A stretch of 64,000 nucleotides of DNA from Nectonema munidae (taxonomy: Eukaryota; Nematomorpha; Nectonematoida; Nectonematidae): contig JAUIRK010000365.1 of assembly GCA_030549495.1 (NCBI GenBank), forward strand, positions 124,001 to 188,000. The letters are read 5' to 3'. This document shows, one piece after another, positions 12,734 to 23,792 of this stretch (positions are counted from its first letter, which is position 1; each line of letters begins with the position of its first letter). A model generated the notes under the pieces. It was not told the origin of the DNA, ran no database searches, and saw only the letters and a program-made list of their open reading frames with translations. The translations under genes were made by a program, and so were the position numbers.

Positions 12734-13851
12734 TTTTGACCCATTTTGGGTCATTGTTCCTGTAGCGTAGTGGTAAATTTCGCAAATTTATTCATTTTAT
12801 AAAACATGTGTAGTAATTTGGTTTTTAAGTAACTAATAATGCTATTTCTATATATTTTTTATAGAAGTCGAATTTCCAATGAAATTTTGTACGGATTAGT
12901 CAAAATCTTCTGCTTTTTCCTAAAATGGGTTTTAAAGAATCAAATAAAAATGTTGATATATCCCGGTAAGCACGATGAACTGATGGCAAAGCGGATTTGG
13001 ATAACTGAGATGGTGTACCACCTATTGCGTATACCATTTGTAAACTTGACTGGTACTCATGATCGACACAAAGACTTGAAATATGACAAGCACTCATTCT
13101 CTCTAGTCGTTCGCATTATATGTGTGATATTGTGTTTCCAACATTTTCATAAAACTTTCACAAACAACCACAAAGTAAACACAAAACGCTGAACAAGTCT
13201 TATTCTCCTTCTAAAAGAAATGTCTTTAAAGCTCCCTCCCACACTGCTTATTGCCTATGTTTACATACTGTATCTTCTACTAAGCTTGGGTATCATCCTC
13301 ATCTCCCCCTATTATTTATCTGCTAACTCTTAGCTGGAATGTGTGTTTATTTAATTTTCAAGTAAATTAGACAGACCTAAAGAAGAAGCATGATAGTGTG
13401 GAACATCGCGATACGTCACAAGTGATGTTATATATTTATTCCTGCGCTTCACCATTATTCTCTCAGCTCCACTGGCAAAGATAGCACGTTATCACCACAA
13501 AAAGGAGATTACTGGCTTTGAAACTGCATCATCTCCTTTCTTCCTGGCAAAAGCACTTAAAAAAGCTACAGTTATCACCCCCTCATGACCTAATTTCCAT
13601 GAAAACATTATCATTAATACTCCCATTCACCTGGCTTAATGAAAACAACAAGATATTATTAACGTTTGCTTTCCGCGTCATTATTCTCATATTCTTCTTT
13701 TTTCGTTTCTTCTTTATCTACTTACTAGATTCATTAAATCCTAACGTTGATTGTTTATTAACCTCCTGAAATTTGGATCGCAACCATCTCCATATAACTT
13801 CATTCCTTTTGGCGGTGATTGAATTTTTAACTTTTACAATTCTTCTCTTAG
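12734..13851 (+). other. Region upstream of the 350-codon ORF; possible earlier exons
   Basis: Composition is more balanced than the AT-rich background. A + strand frame is open for 117 codons at 12839-13192 (includes RIPFVNLTGTHDRHKDLKYD) and another for 83 codons at 13518-13769. Neither is recognised. They could be non-coding or early exons of the gene that ends at 14932. Confidence 0.3.
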
Positions 13852-13879
13852 TTTTCAAGCTGAAGGTTGTTGGTGTGGC

Positions 13880-14932
13880 ATGCCGAATGAAGGAAAGATA
13901 GCGTCTACCATTTTTCATCAATGTTTCTCCATTTATTTGGGCAGCTTTTCTCTGAAAAATTTGAAAGATTTGAACTGTGAAAAGTGTTGTTTGGAAATAC
14001 CCAATGTGTACCCCTCTCCAGCTAGCAACACTAACAACAATGAAAATGGACAGAACAAAGCATCCAAATGCCCAAATTTCTTCAAGCGAGTTTGCTTCAA
14101 AATTGCTGAAAAAGATATTGGTCTGATATTCGTAGAAAATTCGAGTAAAAAAAGCGGAAGAAGAAATGATTTTAACGAAAAAGGTCGAGGAGACAGCACG
14201 CTGAACATCAAGAAGAGGGAAAAGTTCAGTTATGGCATGATAAACATGAGCTTTGTGATTTCCTGTTTTCAGAGCTTTGGTTTACGCAACTTAATGGTGA
14301 TCGCTTCCATCAGTCCCAAAGACTTCTGCATCCACTCCCATCTCTTCTTGTTCATTGAACGCTCCTGCTCTTCCTTCATCACGAACAAGATCTGCACGAT
14401 CATTTGCAGAAGTGAGAAAAAGGTGACGAAGGATGATTGTGCGAATGTGTGTGATGTTCGGAGACAAATTTCAAGGCAGAAGTTCCTGCAGTTTCAAAAC
14501 ACGATCCAAAGCCTTTTGAGCAGAAGAAGGGAGATGTTTGAGCACATTTTGAGAGACAGCGTCACTGATGCACCCTCTTTAACCCAAAATATTTTTTCTC
14601 TTTCTCATGGCGAATGCTTGAGTCAGCATTTCAAAGAAAACACCATCAAACTTATTAAAAGGATTAAAAGCTTTGGCAGAGAAAAAAAAGAAAAGCTGCA
14701 TAAAAGCAGAAGAGATGCGAAACTTCCAGAAGAAGAAAAAGATTTTAAAGATGAAGAAGTTGTAATAACAGAAAAAACAAGCGAAGAAAAAAAGAGTGAA
14801 CACCAAATCACTCCAAATGATTCCAAAGCTTTGGAAAAAAGAGGTGAAAAGTTTAGTGCTGAATGCAACCTCCTTGATGAAATCATTTGCACCTTGAGAG
14901 ACGAATGTATAATCTCCTTCCACAAGAATTAA
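13880..14932 (+). CDS. Uncharacterised 350-residue Lys/Glu-rich protein (possibly a terminal exon)
   Basis: By far the longest open frame apart from the receptor gene, in a zone richer in GC than its surroundings. I do not recognise the product. The first half is Cys-containing (LNCEKCCLEIP near residue 33, KCPNFFKRVCFKI near 63, a Ser/Phe/Cys-rich hydrophobic stretch near 120-175). The second half is strongly charged and probably helical (KENTIKLIKRIKSFGREKKE, then KLPEEEKDFKDEEV), ending CTLRDECIISFHKN. The frame stays open upstream of the ATG to 13823, and a good acceptor (polypyrimidine then TCTCTTAG, ending at 13851) lies 28 nt before the ATG. This may therefore be a last exon rather than a complete gene. 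The stop overlaps a poly(A) signal. No clear signal peptide or known domain is visible. Confidence 0.5.
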   Translation: MPNEGKIASTIFHQCFSIYLGSFSLKNLKDLNCEKCCLEIPNVYPSPASNTNNNENGQNKASKCPNFFKRVCFKIAEKDIGLIFVENSSKKSGRRNDFNEKGRGDSTLNIKKREKFSYGMINMSFVISCFQSFGLRNLMVIASISPKDFCIHSHLFLFIERSCSSFITNKICTIICRSEKKVTKDDCANVCDVRRQISRQKFLQFQNTIQSLLSRRREMFEHILRDSVTDAPSLTQNIFSLSHGECLSQHFKENTIKLIKRIKSFGREKKEKLHKSRRDAKLPEEEKDFKDEEVVITEKTSEEKKSEHQITPNDSKALEKRGEKFSAECNLLDEIICTLRDECIISFHKN

Positions 14933-14937
14933 ATAAA
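14932..14937 (+). terminator. Poly(A) signal at the end of the 350-codon ORF
   Basis: AATAAA begins on the last base of the stop codon, so the 3' UTR would be very short. Confidence 0.5.
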
Positions 14938-16797
14938 GATCATGTCTTGTTAAAGGAAATATTTACAACCAATCAAATCATTAATAAAATTAAAAGAAGA
15001 AGTTAGACTATACTTATGCAAAATTTTTTTTTCACGGATTTCTTGCACGTGTCTTCAAAGTGCAACCAAATTCCAAGGAAAGCAGTTTCTTCCACAAACC
15101 GTAACCCTTTGTTTCCGAAGATATGATGAAACACAATTCTCACTTCAAGTTTTGTGGATGAAGTTCCATGAATTCAAAAGGTGGTTACATTTTTTCCAAA
15201 TTTCCCTCAAAAAGATACTCAACATATGATGATGATTAATCAAACTTAGACGTTGAAGAAGCATATGCGTATGTGCTTCGAAAGTTTAGACATTAATAAA
15301 AATCAGTTGTCTTGAATTTTTCACTTAAGATTTTCGCTTTTAGACAATAAATTACAAATATAATAATCTCATTTTATAAATATTTAGCAGGGTTGCGAAA
15401 TCGAAGGCGATATCAAATAGTTTTTTTTTTAATCCTTCTTTTTTCGCAATCCGAAGTGTTTTCCGTTTTTATTTCCTTTTTTTAATCAAGACATCTTCAA
15501 GAGATTAATAGTTCAGACTAATACATGTATACTTTAACACGACTTTTACATGTTCAACTATATAAATGACTTTCTAATGCCTTTGTTACGTTCGAAGAGG
15601 GGTGACATATGGTATAGCTTTGCTTCAAATATAATAGAGCTTTTTGTAAATAATGCGGTTCGAAATTACGCACTAAAAATACTAAACTATCGAAGTTATA
15701 GGTACGATTTCCATCTTTGGTACATTTTTTTTATCGAACCTGTGAGTATCAAGTGCTTATTTGTTCACAACCACATGTCATATACTCCATAAAAAATATC
15801 ATATTATATAAGTTAGTGATATTCAATCTGATTATACGAAAGGTTGATTAGCAAATCAATTTATCTACTTAATTTGCATACATAAGAGAAAAGTAATTAA
15901 TGAAAGTGTTTCTGCATTTGAAATAATAATCTAATTTTACTTGGATTTGTTATTTAATACATCTTAAATCGAATTTGAAGTTTTTGAAATTTGCTAACAA
16001 ACTTTATTATATAAAATTAACTTTCTTAAATCCTCTTTTTAAATGAATAATAATATATAAAAAAAATTCTAAAAATATCAATGATTGTACTAAATATTGG
16101 ATATTGGCGGCATTTATTTGCAAGGTAAAAAACAGCAAAAAAATATTTTTGATCATGTTTGATTACGTTATTACTTTTTTATTTTTTTCAAAATTTCGAA
16201 ACATTTTTGAAAGATATTTTTTATTCCGAAATGATTTTACAGTACGAAAAAAATGAAGCTTAAAAATGCCAAATTTCTCTTCGTAACATAACGCAAGTCG
16301 TCGACTGCATAAACCGCCAACTTCTAAATTATTTTCATATTTTGATCAGGGTTCATTGACCTCTTTGTTTAATTCACCAACTCGCATTCTAAAAAAATTT
16401 AAAATTGCTTGAAAAAATGCCAAAAATCTTTAACATTTTCTTTTTCAAACTTTAATTTGAATTCTTTATTCTATTTAAGTTCAATAAACTCTTATAAATT
16501 TTCTTCTACATATAAAAGTCGACTTTGGAAGTTTAACCGGCTAACTCCGAACCATAAGGGATCTTCTAGTTGAGATTTAAAAATATAGAAAGTTTGTCTT
16601 TGGTTGAAATACTTACTATATCAAATTCTTACGTAAAAAGTATTTTTTCGATAAAATTTTTGAATGTTTGTTTACATAAGTAATGCCTAACTATTTGCTA
16701 AAAAATTGTCCATCTGACTTCCATTTTCGTCTAGAAGTAGACGAATCTCTGTAAGGTATTTATGCACAAGAGTTCAATCATGGCCCTATCTTATCAC
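14938..16797. other. AT-rich, no gene seen
   Basis: Contains no recognisable exon or transposon. Short open frames (for example + 15550-15792) have no recognisable features. Confidence 0.55.
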
Positions 16798-17355
16798 CAT
16801 TTGTAACATAACAGCATAACATATTTATTTAATCAAAATATCGATCAATGCCTGTAAAATTTGTATCTTAAAACTATGAAGTAATAAAATAGAATCTTCT
16901 ATTGACTGCCAAAATAAAGCAAGCTTGTTCTTGGAATCATTGAGTGTGAGAGGATTAACTACTTCTTCTCGCAAAGAATTCCAATCATCAAAGGCTCTTT
17001 GTGTTCGGTTTGTGAAGTTGACGGTGTTGTTTTCAAAATATTCAGATTTAAACGGGTATCAATGCGATCTGGAAATTCTTGCTCAGAATGCAGGTAAAAC
17101 ATTTCCCTTTACAATCATATTTTTCTTTAAAATGTTGAAGATGGCGATCATTTCATTTCTTTTTATTCTTCATAGTAAAGAGAAAGTGAGTTTAACGATC
17201 TCATTCTCTGTGAGAATCGAGCATTTCTCATATCATGCACACTTTTATTAAAATTCTGTCCAACTTTTTCAATGTTTTTCACATTACTTACAAAATAACT
17301 GCGATAAATCACGTTCCCATATTCAAGAATTGGTCTCACCAAAGATTTAAACTAC
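16798..17355 (-). mobile_element. LINE fragment, family with TTATG-type tail, copy 1
   Basis: On the - strand the sequence reads SLVRPILEYGNVIY (from 17345), then VKNIEKVGQNFNK and MRNARFSQRMRSLNSLSL, then after a break EMIAIFNILKKNM, and at the end RAFDDWNSLREEVVNPLT and NDSKNKLALFWQ. This is the C-terminal end of a CR1/L2-like reverse transcriptase ORF. The 3' tail near 16800 reads AATATGTTATGCTGTTATG, similar to the copies at 34697 and 40627. It is 5'-truncated with several frame breaks. Confidence 0.85.
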
Positions 17356-20300
17356 ACCCTATATCTCTAATGCAGCCGCCAACACCTCCATCCAGAGTTT
17401 TCGCTAATGTTTCTAGACTTTTCTTTGCCAAAAAAAAATAGGTTCTTGGTAAGAGGCATCATCTACACCCTAACCTTTTTAGATACGTACAATTCAAGCA
17501 CTGTTTTCGTATAAAAGAGACAGTAAAAGTGATGTTTACTGCAAACAAAGAGATACACATTTTGCTTATTAAAAGTATGCAAATAAAAAATTTATTTAGT
17601 TTTCACTAAAGCAGATATAAAATGACACACATATGGCCGACAGAACGAAAAATCGGAAATTGCTGTTTCTTAGCAAAAACATTCTGCTTTCATCCTATAC
17701 CACTTATATGCTTTGGATATAAAACAACAGTGCATACTAATCAAAGTAAATCACGAGAGCTAACAAAAAACGGTTAAACCTATTGCTCGCTTTCACATAT
17801 GGATCTAAAGGTACTTTGGCCAGTTTTCAGCGCGTATGCACAATCACAATTCTTGTAACGAAGCATATGAGCAAAGAAGATTTGTTTTCGCTGTTTGATC
17901 AAATTCAAATATGTTAGAAATGTGTCGTCGTGATATTGATCAAAATATTTTATTTCTGTGGAAGATTATTTCAAACGAAAACTGGAAAGGAAGCATGTGC
18001 AAAAATTTGACAATTGACAAGATTTAATAAGAAAAGACGTAGTACACGGTTGACAAGCGTCGGGGGAGGCGGCTCCAAAATTTGTCAAAAAGTAGTTGAC
18101 ATCATTTGTGAATGCTCCAACTACTCTACAACACTTTATAATAGACAAAATTGAAATTTGTGAAAACTTTGAAAAAAGTATTCAAATATTTGGTCATTTC
18201 CAATTATAGAATTTTTACGCGTCGCGCTTTAAATTTATTGATTAATATTTTTATATTAAAAAATTTTAAGACAAAATAATTCAAAATAATAAGAGAAAAA
18301 AATGATTCATTGAAAATTTTTTATATTTCTTATGATGAAGAAAAATAATGAATATAAATTTTTTTCAAATTTCTAAAGGCTTAACTGATATCGATTATTA
18401 TTAACAATATTTGTAACTTTTTTTACTCCCTTGTCTTCGCCTATATCAGTATTCGTTCTTTCTCAACAATTTTCGGCTTTTTTTTTGCAATCTTCTTTTT
18501 TTTGAAAACTTTCACATTTAAACTTATAACTAAAAATATTATTTGTATGTGCAGAAATTGTGTCGGACCGAACACCTCTTCTTTTGCTATGCCACTGTAA
18601 TAGAAACATTTTTGAGTAGCGCTTCTAATTCAACATGGAAGAAAAATAAATGTATCAAGATAGAACTAAAACATAAAGTTATATAGTTCTTAAATCATAT
18701 TCATTAGTCCAGTAACAGACAGTCCCGGACATTTCGAATTAGTGATAGTAGACTGACTGTATCATATAAGATTATAGATTATCACAACCCTATCATTTTC
18801 TTTCTTTTCTCAAGATTTCTCTTTTAACTTGGATAGCTCATAAACCTCAAGGCTTTGAGAAGAGTCAATCTATTAAACGAAAAAAACTTTCATTCACATA
18901 AGCTAATGCATGTGGAAAAAGGGGGGGCAGTAAACGAGAGCATTCGTTTGCAGAAGCTCTAAGGATGGCTGAAGGAAAGTGAAAGGAAGCAGAAAAAATG
19001 TTCAAAGGAGAAAAAGTGCTTCAGAGAAGTATCAAGTTAGCGAATAGAAGTTTCGACGCCAATAAAGTAGGAAATCTATTGAAGAACAAAAATAATTAGA
19101 AATACTCACGTGAACACATCAATTCGCTACTTTATTTCGAAGGTAAATATGTTCTCTGCGTTTAAAAAGGGAAAAAAAATGTTCCAAAAACTTTTAAAAT
19201 TTTTATCACGTATAAAAAATTGTCTATTTTTAGAAAATAAAATGCTTTAAATGCATGGATTTGTTGTCGAAGTTATCGAGTTCATAAAAAGTTTCTTTGA
19301 AACTCTATAAGCTCTTAAAATGGCAATTTTAAAAAACTCGTAAAATCTTTAACGTTTATTATAGATTCTCTAAATGCAGCTTTTTGGTCCAGTTAAAGTA
19401 TAATTTTACAAAAAAATATTTCAATTAAAAAACGAATCCGAAATAATAACTGATTCACTGTCAAAAATAAAAAACTTCTTTGAATATTAAGTGTGAGAGA
19501 AGGAAATATTTAGTTTCCATAGTTGAATGCTCTAAGATTTTCCTGCTCTAATCTAAGAGTTAACTGTTTTGTCCAAGAACGATAAATAAAATTTACAGTT
19601 AACTTTGTTTTATTTTGAAAATAGTTTAACTCAAAGCTTCACTTTTAATCAGTTTTGGAAAATCGGGTTTTAAAACTTAAATAATAATTTCAAATTTTTG
19701 ATTTTGATAAGCCCAAATCTTTGACTAAATCGTTGAACTGGCTTTGTGAAAACTTTTCACATTTATCTTCTTGTTCAGAAACAGAATCTTCAAAAAATTT
19801 TGTCATTTATACTATTTTTACCAAAAATATTGGCATCAGATTTATTAAAGCTCACGTTTTGGAGGAATCTGAACCTAAATATTTTAAATCTGATTTAATG
19901 TAAGATTTAAATCAGGATACACAGTGTTATGTTTTGTTTTCAAAAATAACAATCATTTATATGATTTATTTGTTCTCAAGTTTTTTATCCTCATTACCAA
20001 GAAAATATTTAAAGTATAAAAAAATTTTTTTTTGCAATTTCTATGAAAAATTTTATTGATAAAATTCTTCTTTTAAACATTAACAAAAATGATTAAAAAA
20101 TTGGAATAAAAACATGAATTATAAGGTAATTTTTTGCCACCTAACCTATATTTGTAGACAAAAATCGTAATTACAATTTTAGTTAGATGACACTTAAAAC
20201 TATGGTAAAATATATACATATGGTAAAAAATACCATATGTATCAAAGAAAATGAACGATTGTGAAATTTTTTTATATATAATCTAAAATTATGTCTTTAA

Positions 20301-21121
20301 TTTTATTTATTCTTGTGGTCAATATTTAGAAATTTTTTTTATAGTATTAGTAGCTCTGAAGTATACGAACACCTTCAATACTTCAAGCAACTAGAGAAAA
20401 TCAAACTTTCAAAAATTTCATTATATCCTACATCTTTTATCATTTTAAATTTAATGCCCAATTTGAAGATTTTTAAATTAAATCTTTTCTAAGTCACACT
20501 TTTTTATTTTTAAGTTTTTACCACTTTATAATTAAGGAATTTTTTTATTAAATTTGCTTACCGATAGTTATATAATATTTTGGTCTTCATAAGAGATTTT
20601 CCACTTCTTTAAATCAAATATCGGGATTATAACTTGCGTATTTTATGTTTTACAATATTAACAGTATTTTTTCTACAGAATCTGTCACAATATCAATATA
20701 ATTATTAAATTTAAAAAGATGCAACAATCTTAAACTTATGTCTTATTATTCTCAAGAAAGCTGAAAAAGTTTTTTTTAATAATAAAAAAAAGTACAAAAG
20801 TGTGTAGTATATAGAAAAATTATATAATAAATAAAACATTCCATTATTTTTTTATAAAAAAAAAGGTAAAAATAGCTAATGAACTTTTTTTTTAACAAAA
20901 AATGTTTGTCGAAGCCGGCTTTTTTCACCCGCCCCAAAAATTTAAAACGAATTTCACTCTGCAATTAATCATAATTTTTTTAAATTGCTATCTTTATTAA
21001 ACTGGCGTTTGTTAATTGTCAATTAAATTCTCCTTTCTTTTCATTTGACATTATGTGTTACAGTGAAAACAAAAAGCATTCTTTGAAGCTTTGAAACTAA
21101 TTTACTATATCCGAACGAAGG
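17356..21121. other. AT-rich, little recognisable content
   Basis: No convincing gene. At 18920-19105 a less AT-rich piece ends in a small + strand frame from an ATG at 18998 (reading MFKGEKVLQRSIKLANRSFD) that I cannot assign. A perfect 12 bp hairpin lies at 20214-20242. Confidence 0.45.
20214..20242. repeat. Perfect 12 bp inverted repeat with 5 bp loop
   Basis: ATACATATGGTA, AAAAA, TACCATATGTAT. No neighbouring gene suggests a role. Confidence 0.85.
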
Positions 21122-21430
21122 GTGAACAGAAAGTATGAAGTAAACAATTTATTCAATGAAAAAAATTTTTTTTTTTATAAAAATGGGAATATTCATTTGT
21201 TCCTGTGCTTTCGAACAAATATTTTATTTTGTATTTCACACAAAATTCGCTTTGTTAACAAAATATTTGAATTCTTTCAAAAGGCTAAAAGTGGGGAAAT
21301 GTATTGCGTGTTTGTTTTTCCTTATACGAAAAGTTTTCCATTGCTTGGATTCTTGCAGAGCAGGAAGTTTCAAAAGATTTTAAGTCCATTTTATGAAGCT
21401 TCAAATATGATTAAGGTTCGAAGAATATAA
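21122..21430 (+). pseudogene. C-terminal piece of the SAMD3-like repeated family (second copy)
   Basis: An open frame of 102 codons whose last third reads YCVFVFPYTKSFPLLGFLQS, then FQKILSPFYEASNMIKV. This aligns with the tail of the relic at 41334 (YYVFDLHYPKNFQLLGFVQE, then FYKSSNLIKF), so the two are paralogous. The remaining part is AT-rich and unconvincing. Upstream exons were not found. It is probably a decayed copy of the same repeat and not a host gene. Confidence 0.5.
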
Positions 21431-22266
21431 AGATTTTTGATGTAAAATGTATACTATAGAAATTTTAGTGAATATATGTATTTAATATTTCCTGATACTC
21501 TCATCGGATAATCGAAGTATATTTTATTGAATTACGTCATTGATAAATTTAGTTCTAACATTTAACATTGGCGAATGTAGTAAGGATAGCCTATGTGAAT
21601 AATGGAGTTTTAAAAAGAACCAAAAGCCAAAGTAATCGATATTTATATATTGATTTACAATAAAACTAATAAATTTACCTTACTAATCAACTTTCCCGAA
21701 GTACTTAGTAAAAAAGTTTTACAATTTAAATAATTATTGATATTTTTGGTTTTTCTTAGGCCTTAATGTTTGAAACGTAGGCTGTGATATTCGGTCATCC
21801 GATGTTCGATTTCTCATCATGACATCACTATCAACTGTTCAATTATGGAAAATTATTCTTCCTTAGAAGATTGTAGTGAGCCCCGCGTAATTGCATCTTT
21901 TTCAAAGACTCCCATTTCCATATCTATTTCTCGATCAGTGAATGACTGGACCAAAGATTTAAAAAATTTATTATAAAAAGAAAAAATCATGTGAGCTACA
22001 AGTATTTTAAACATGACCAACCAAGCTTTTGCAAGTCAAACTTTATAACTTACAAAATAACATAACATCAAAAAAACAAAAATAGTTCCATTGAACCAAA
22101 GTTAAATTTAAGTTTTTTAAAATCACAGTTGAATCTTTGAGGAAGAAATAACTACACGATCTATTTTGGAATTGAAGTACAAAATTTTTGGAAAATAAAA
22201 AAATATATCTAATTTTGAGATATCTTCTTTTCTGAAAAAATGTCAAATATTTGCTTACTTGGGGAT
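21431..22266. other. 3' flank of the receptor gene
   Basis: On the - strand this would hold the 3' UTR of the receptor. The nearest AATAAA on that strand is at 21972-21967, about 295 nt after the stop. Confidence 0.4.
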
Positions 22267-23325
22267 TTATCTTCTAAACTTGAAAACATTTGAAAAGAGA
22301 CGAAGAAATTCTCTTTTAACGTTACCATCCCAAAGAATGAAGGTGGTCAAGAAGTTCAGGAAGTAGGTATAAAAGAATATGATATACAGAGGAGAAGAAC
22401 ACATGATGATCTTTCTTTTCATGAAGAAAATCCGCACCACAATTTTCGTGAGGAAGAGAATGACTAGACCAAGGAATGTGGAAAGAAGGTACATGTGGAA
22501 CTGGTAGCTGCGCAACTTAGCCTTGCTTATGATCGCTTTTTGGTTTTTATTCGCCTCTTCCGAATACGCGACTTCCTGTGAGATCGGTGGAAAAATTTGC
22601 GAATTCAGTGGATGCACCACATTCCGAAAGAATTTGCGCATGCAATAGAGCGGATACAATCCACAGAGCAAACAAAAGATGAAAAAGCCGATCTTGAGGA
22701 AGCTGTAAGCGTGCAGGATGTGCACATATTTGGAGACGGTCAAGCTACAAACAGCGGTGTATTGGGCGCTCCAAAGGCACTCTCCCCGCGATACCCTGTA
22801 CCGCATCGCCTTATCCGTGTTAGCGAAGAGCAGGAGGGTGTAAGCGATCACACTAAAGTACTTGTGCTTCACCAATCGCAAAAATGGGCGGCAAACGCTC
22901 TCATTCGAGATCTTCTCGTACAGGAAGAAGAAGTAGAGGAGGACGAAGAAGAGGGCTGCGCAAAAGGACGCGTTCCCAAGGGTCGGGTAAACGTAGAAGT
23001 AGTAGACGAGTTCGGGGCACCGCAAGAACCAGGGAAGTTCGCTTTGCGACGCGTAAAACGCCCTCAACGAGATGAAGGAGCGCGACACGGCTAGAGCAGA
23101 GAAGGAGATGAGGCAAACGCCGGAATGCTTGAGCATAGCGTAGGCTGAGTGGTGCGTTTTCTCGAGTTTGGAGAATACATGCGTCAAGATGGTGTTGAGT
23201 GCGGCTGCGCAAAGAGCCATCGTCAGCATCAAGTAGCCGAGGGCGGGGTTGTAGCAACGCTGGGCGAACATGGGAATCGGGCAGCTCTCGTTTCCAAGGG
23301 TAGCACTCTGATTCACTTCACTCAT
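22267..23325 (-). CDS. Divergent rhodopsin-like (class A) G-protein-coupled receptor
   Basis: A 352-residue protein with seven hydrophobic segments, at roughly residues 28-50, 62-85, 105-136, 153-172, 203-227, 272-300 and 309-331. The N terminus carries two N-glycosylation sites (NQS at 5, NES at 12). TM3 ends YEKISNESVCRPF, which occupies the place of DRY plus the VCxP stretch of peptide receptors; TM7 ends NFLTTFILWDGNVKREFLRLF, which stands for NPxxY and the following amphipathic helix. C103 before TM3 and C183/C193 in the second outer loop could form the usual disulfide. It would signal from the plasma membrane; the overall look is closest to invertebrate FMRFamide-receptor-like orphans, but the ligand cannot be told. 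The coding part is one exon and is far richer in GC than its flanks. The start is supported by an in-frame stop 15 nt upstream and a good splice acceptor (CATTTTTCTCAG) just before it, which implies a 5' UTR intron. Confidence 0.75.
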   Translation of the reverse strand: MSEVNQSATLGNESCPIPMFAQRCYNPALGYLMLTMALCAAALNTILTHVFSKLEKTHHSAYAMLKHSGVCLISFSALAVSRSFISLRAFYASQSELPWFLRCPELVYYFYVYPTLGNASFCAALFFVLLYFFFLYEKISNESVCRPFLRLVKHKYFSVIAYTLLLFANTDKAMRYRVSRGECLWSAQYTAVCSLTVSKYVHILHAYSFLKIGFFIFCLLCGLYPLYCMRKFFRNVVHPLNSQIFPPISQEVAYSEEANKNQKAIISKAKLRSYQFHMYLLSTFLGLVILFLTKIVVRIFFMKRKIIMCSSPLYIIFFYTYFLNFLTTFILWDGNVKREFLRLFSNVFKFRR

Positions 23326-23352
23326 CTCAGCGTATGTTGTCTATGTGCTGCT

Positions 23353-23560
23353 GAGAAAAATGGAATATGATGTATATTAAAAATGGTACTTCAACAAATC
23401 CTGCCCTTTACAGCAAAATGTCAGCCAAAGTTTCTTTTAGAAATTCCCAAGACTATATAGAAATCAAGCAAAAGTAGTGAAAATGATGTTTTACCATTTT
23501 TATAGTAACATTACTATCGATTTATGTAATATTGAGGGAGCTTTACGACATTTTTTTCAA
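23353..23560. other. Intron or upstream flank of the receptor gene
   Basis: On the - strand the sequence just above 23351 is a polypyrimidine tract plus AG, so a 5' UTR intron probably starts here. The upstream exon and promoter were not identified. Confidence 0.4.
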
Positions 23561-23792
23561 TAAATAAATATTTACAATATTTTTCTGTTATATGTCAGCA
23601 ATATCAATATTTGGAAAATATGTTAATGATGATATAGGGAACTTAAAAATCTTTACTTTTTATGATGATTTTCATAAAATCATTGCAAAATAGTCAACCA
23701 ATCTACCATGCTTTAATAGTATTTTAAACAAAGTTGTGCACTGTTGCAGTAATCATTTAAGGTAAGTACTGTAACCACTTTTTGGCTTCACT
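23561..23792 (+). repeat. Dispersed repeat, copy 1 (~230 bp)
   Basis: Shares AATATTTACAATATTTTTCT near its start, a TTTAATAGT(A/G)TTTTAA segment, and ACTGTAACCA near its end with the copy at 33245-33497 in the same order and orientation. Non-coding; class unknown. Confidence 0.65.

Noticed and set aside
14579-14925. Phe-rich - strand frames inside the 350-codon ORF
   Set aside because: Mirror of Lys/Glu codons on the + strand; no features of their own.
22597-23094. 165-codon + strand frame opposite the receptor gene
   Set aside because: It is GC-driven antisense openness of the GPCR coding exon; its low-complexity Glu/Lys/Arg content mirrors hydrophobic codons on the other strand.
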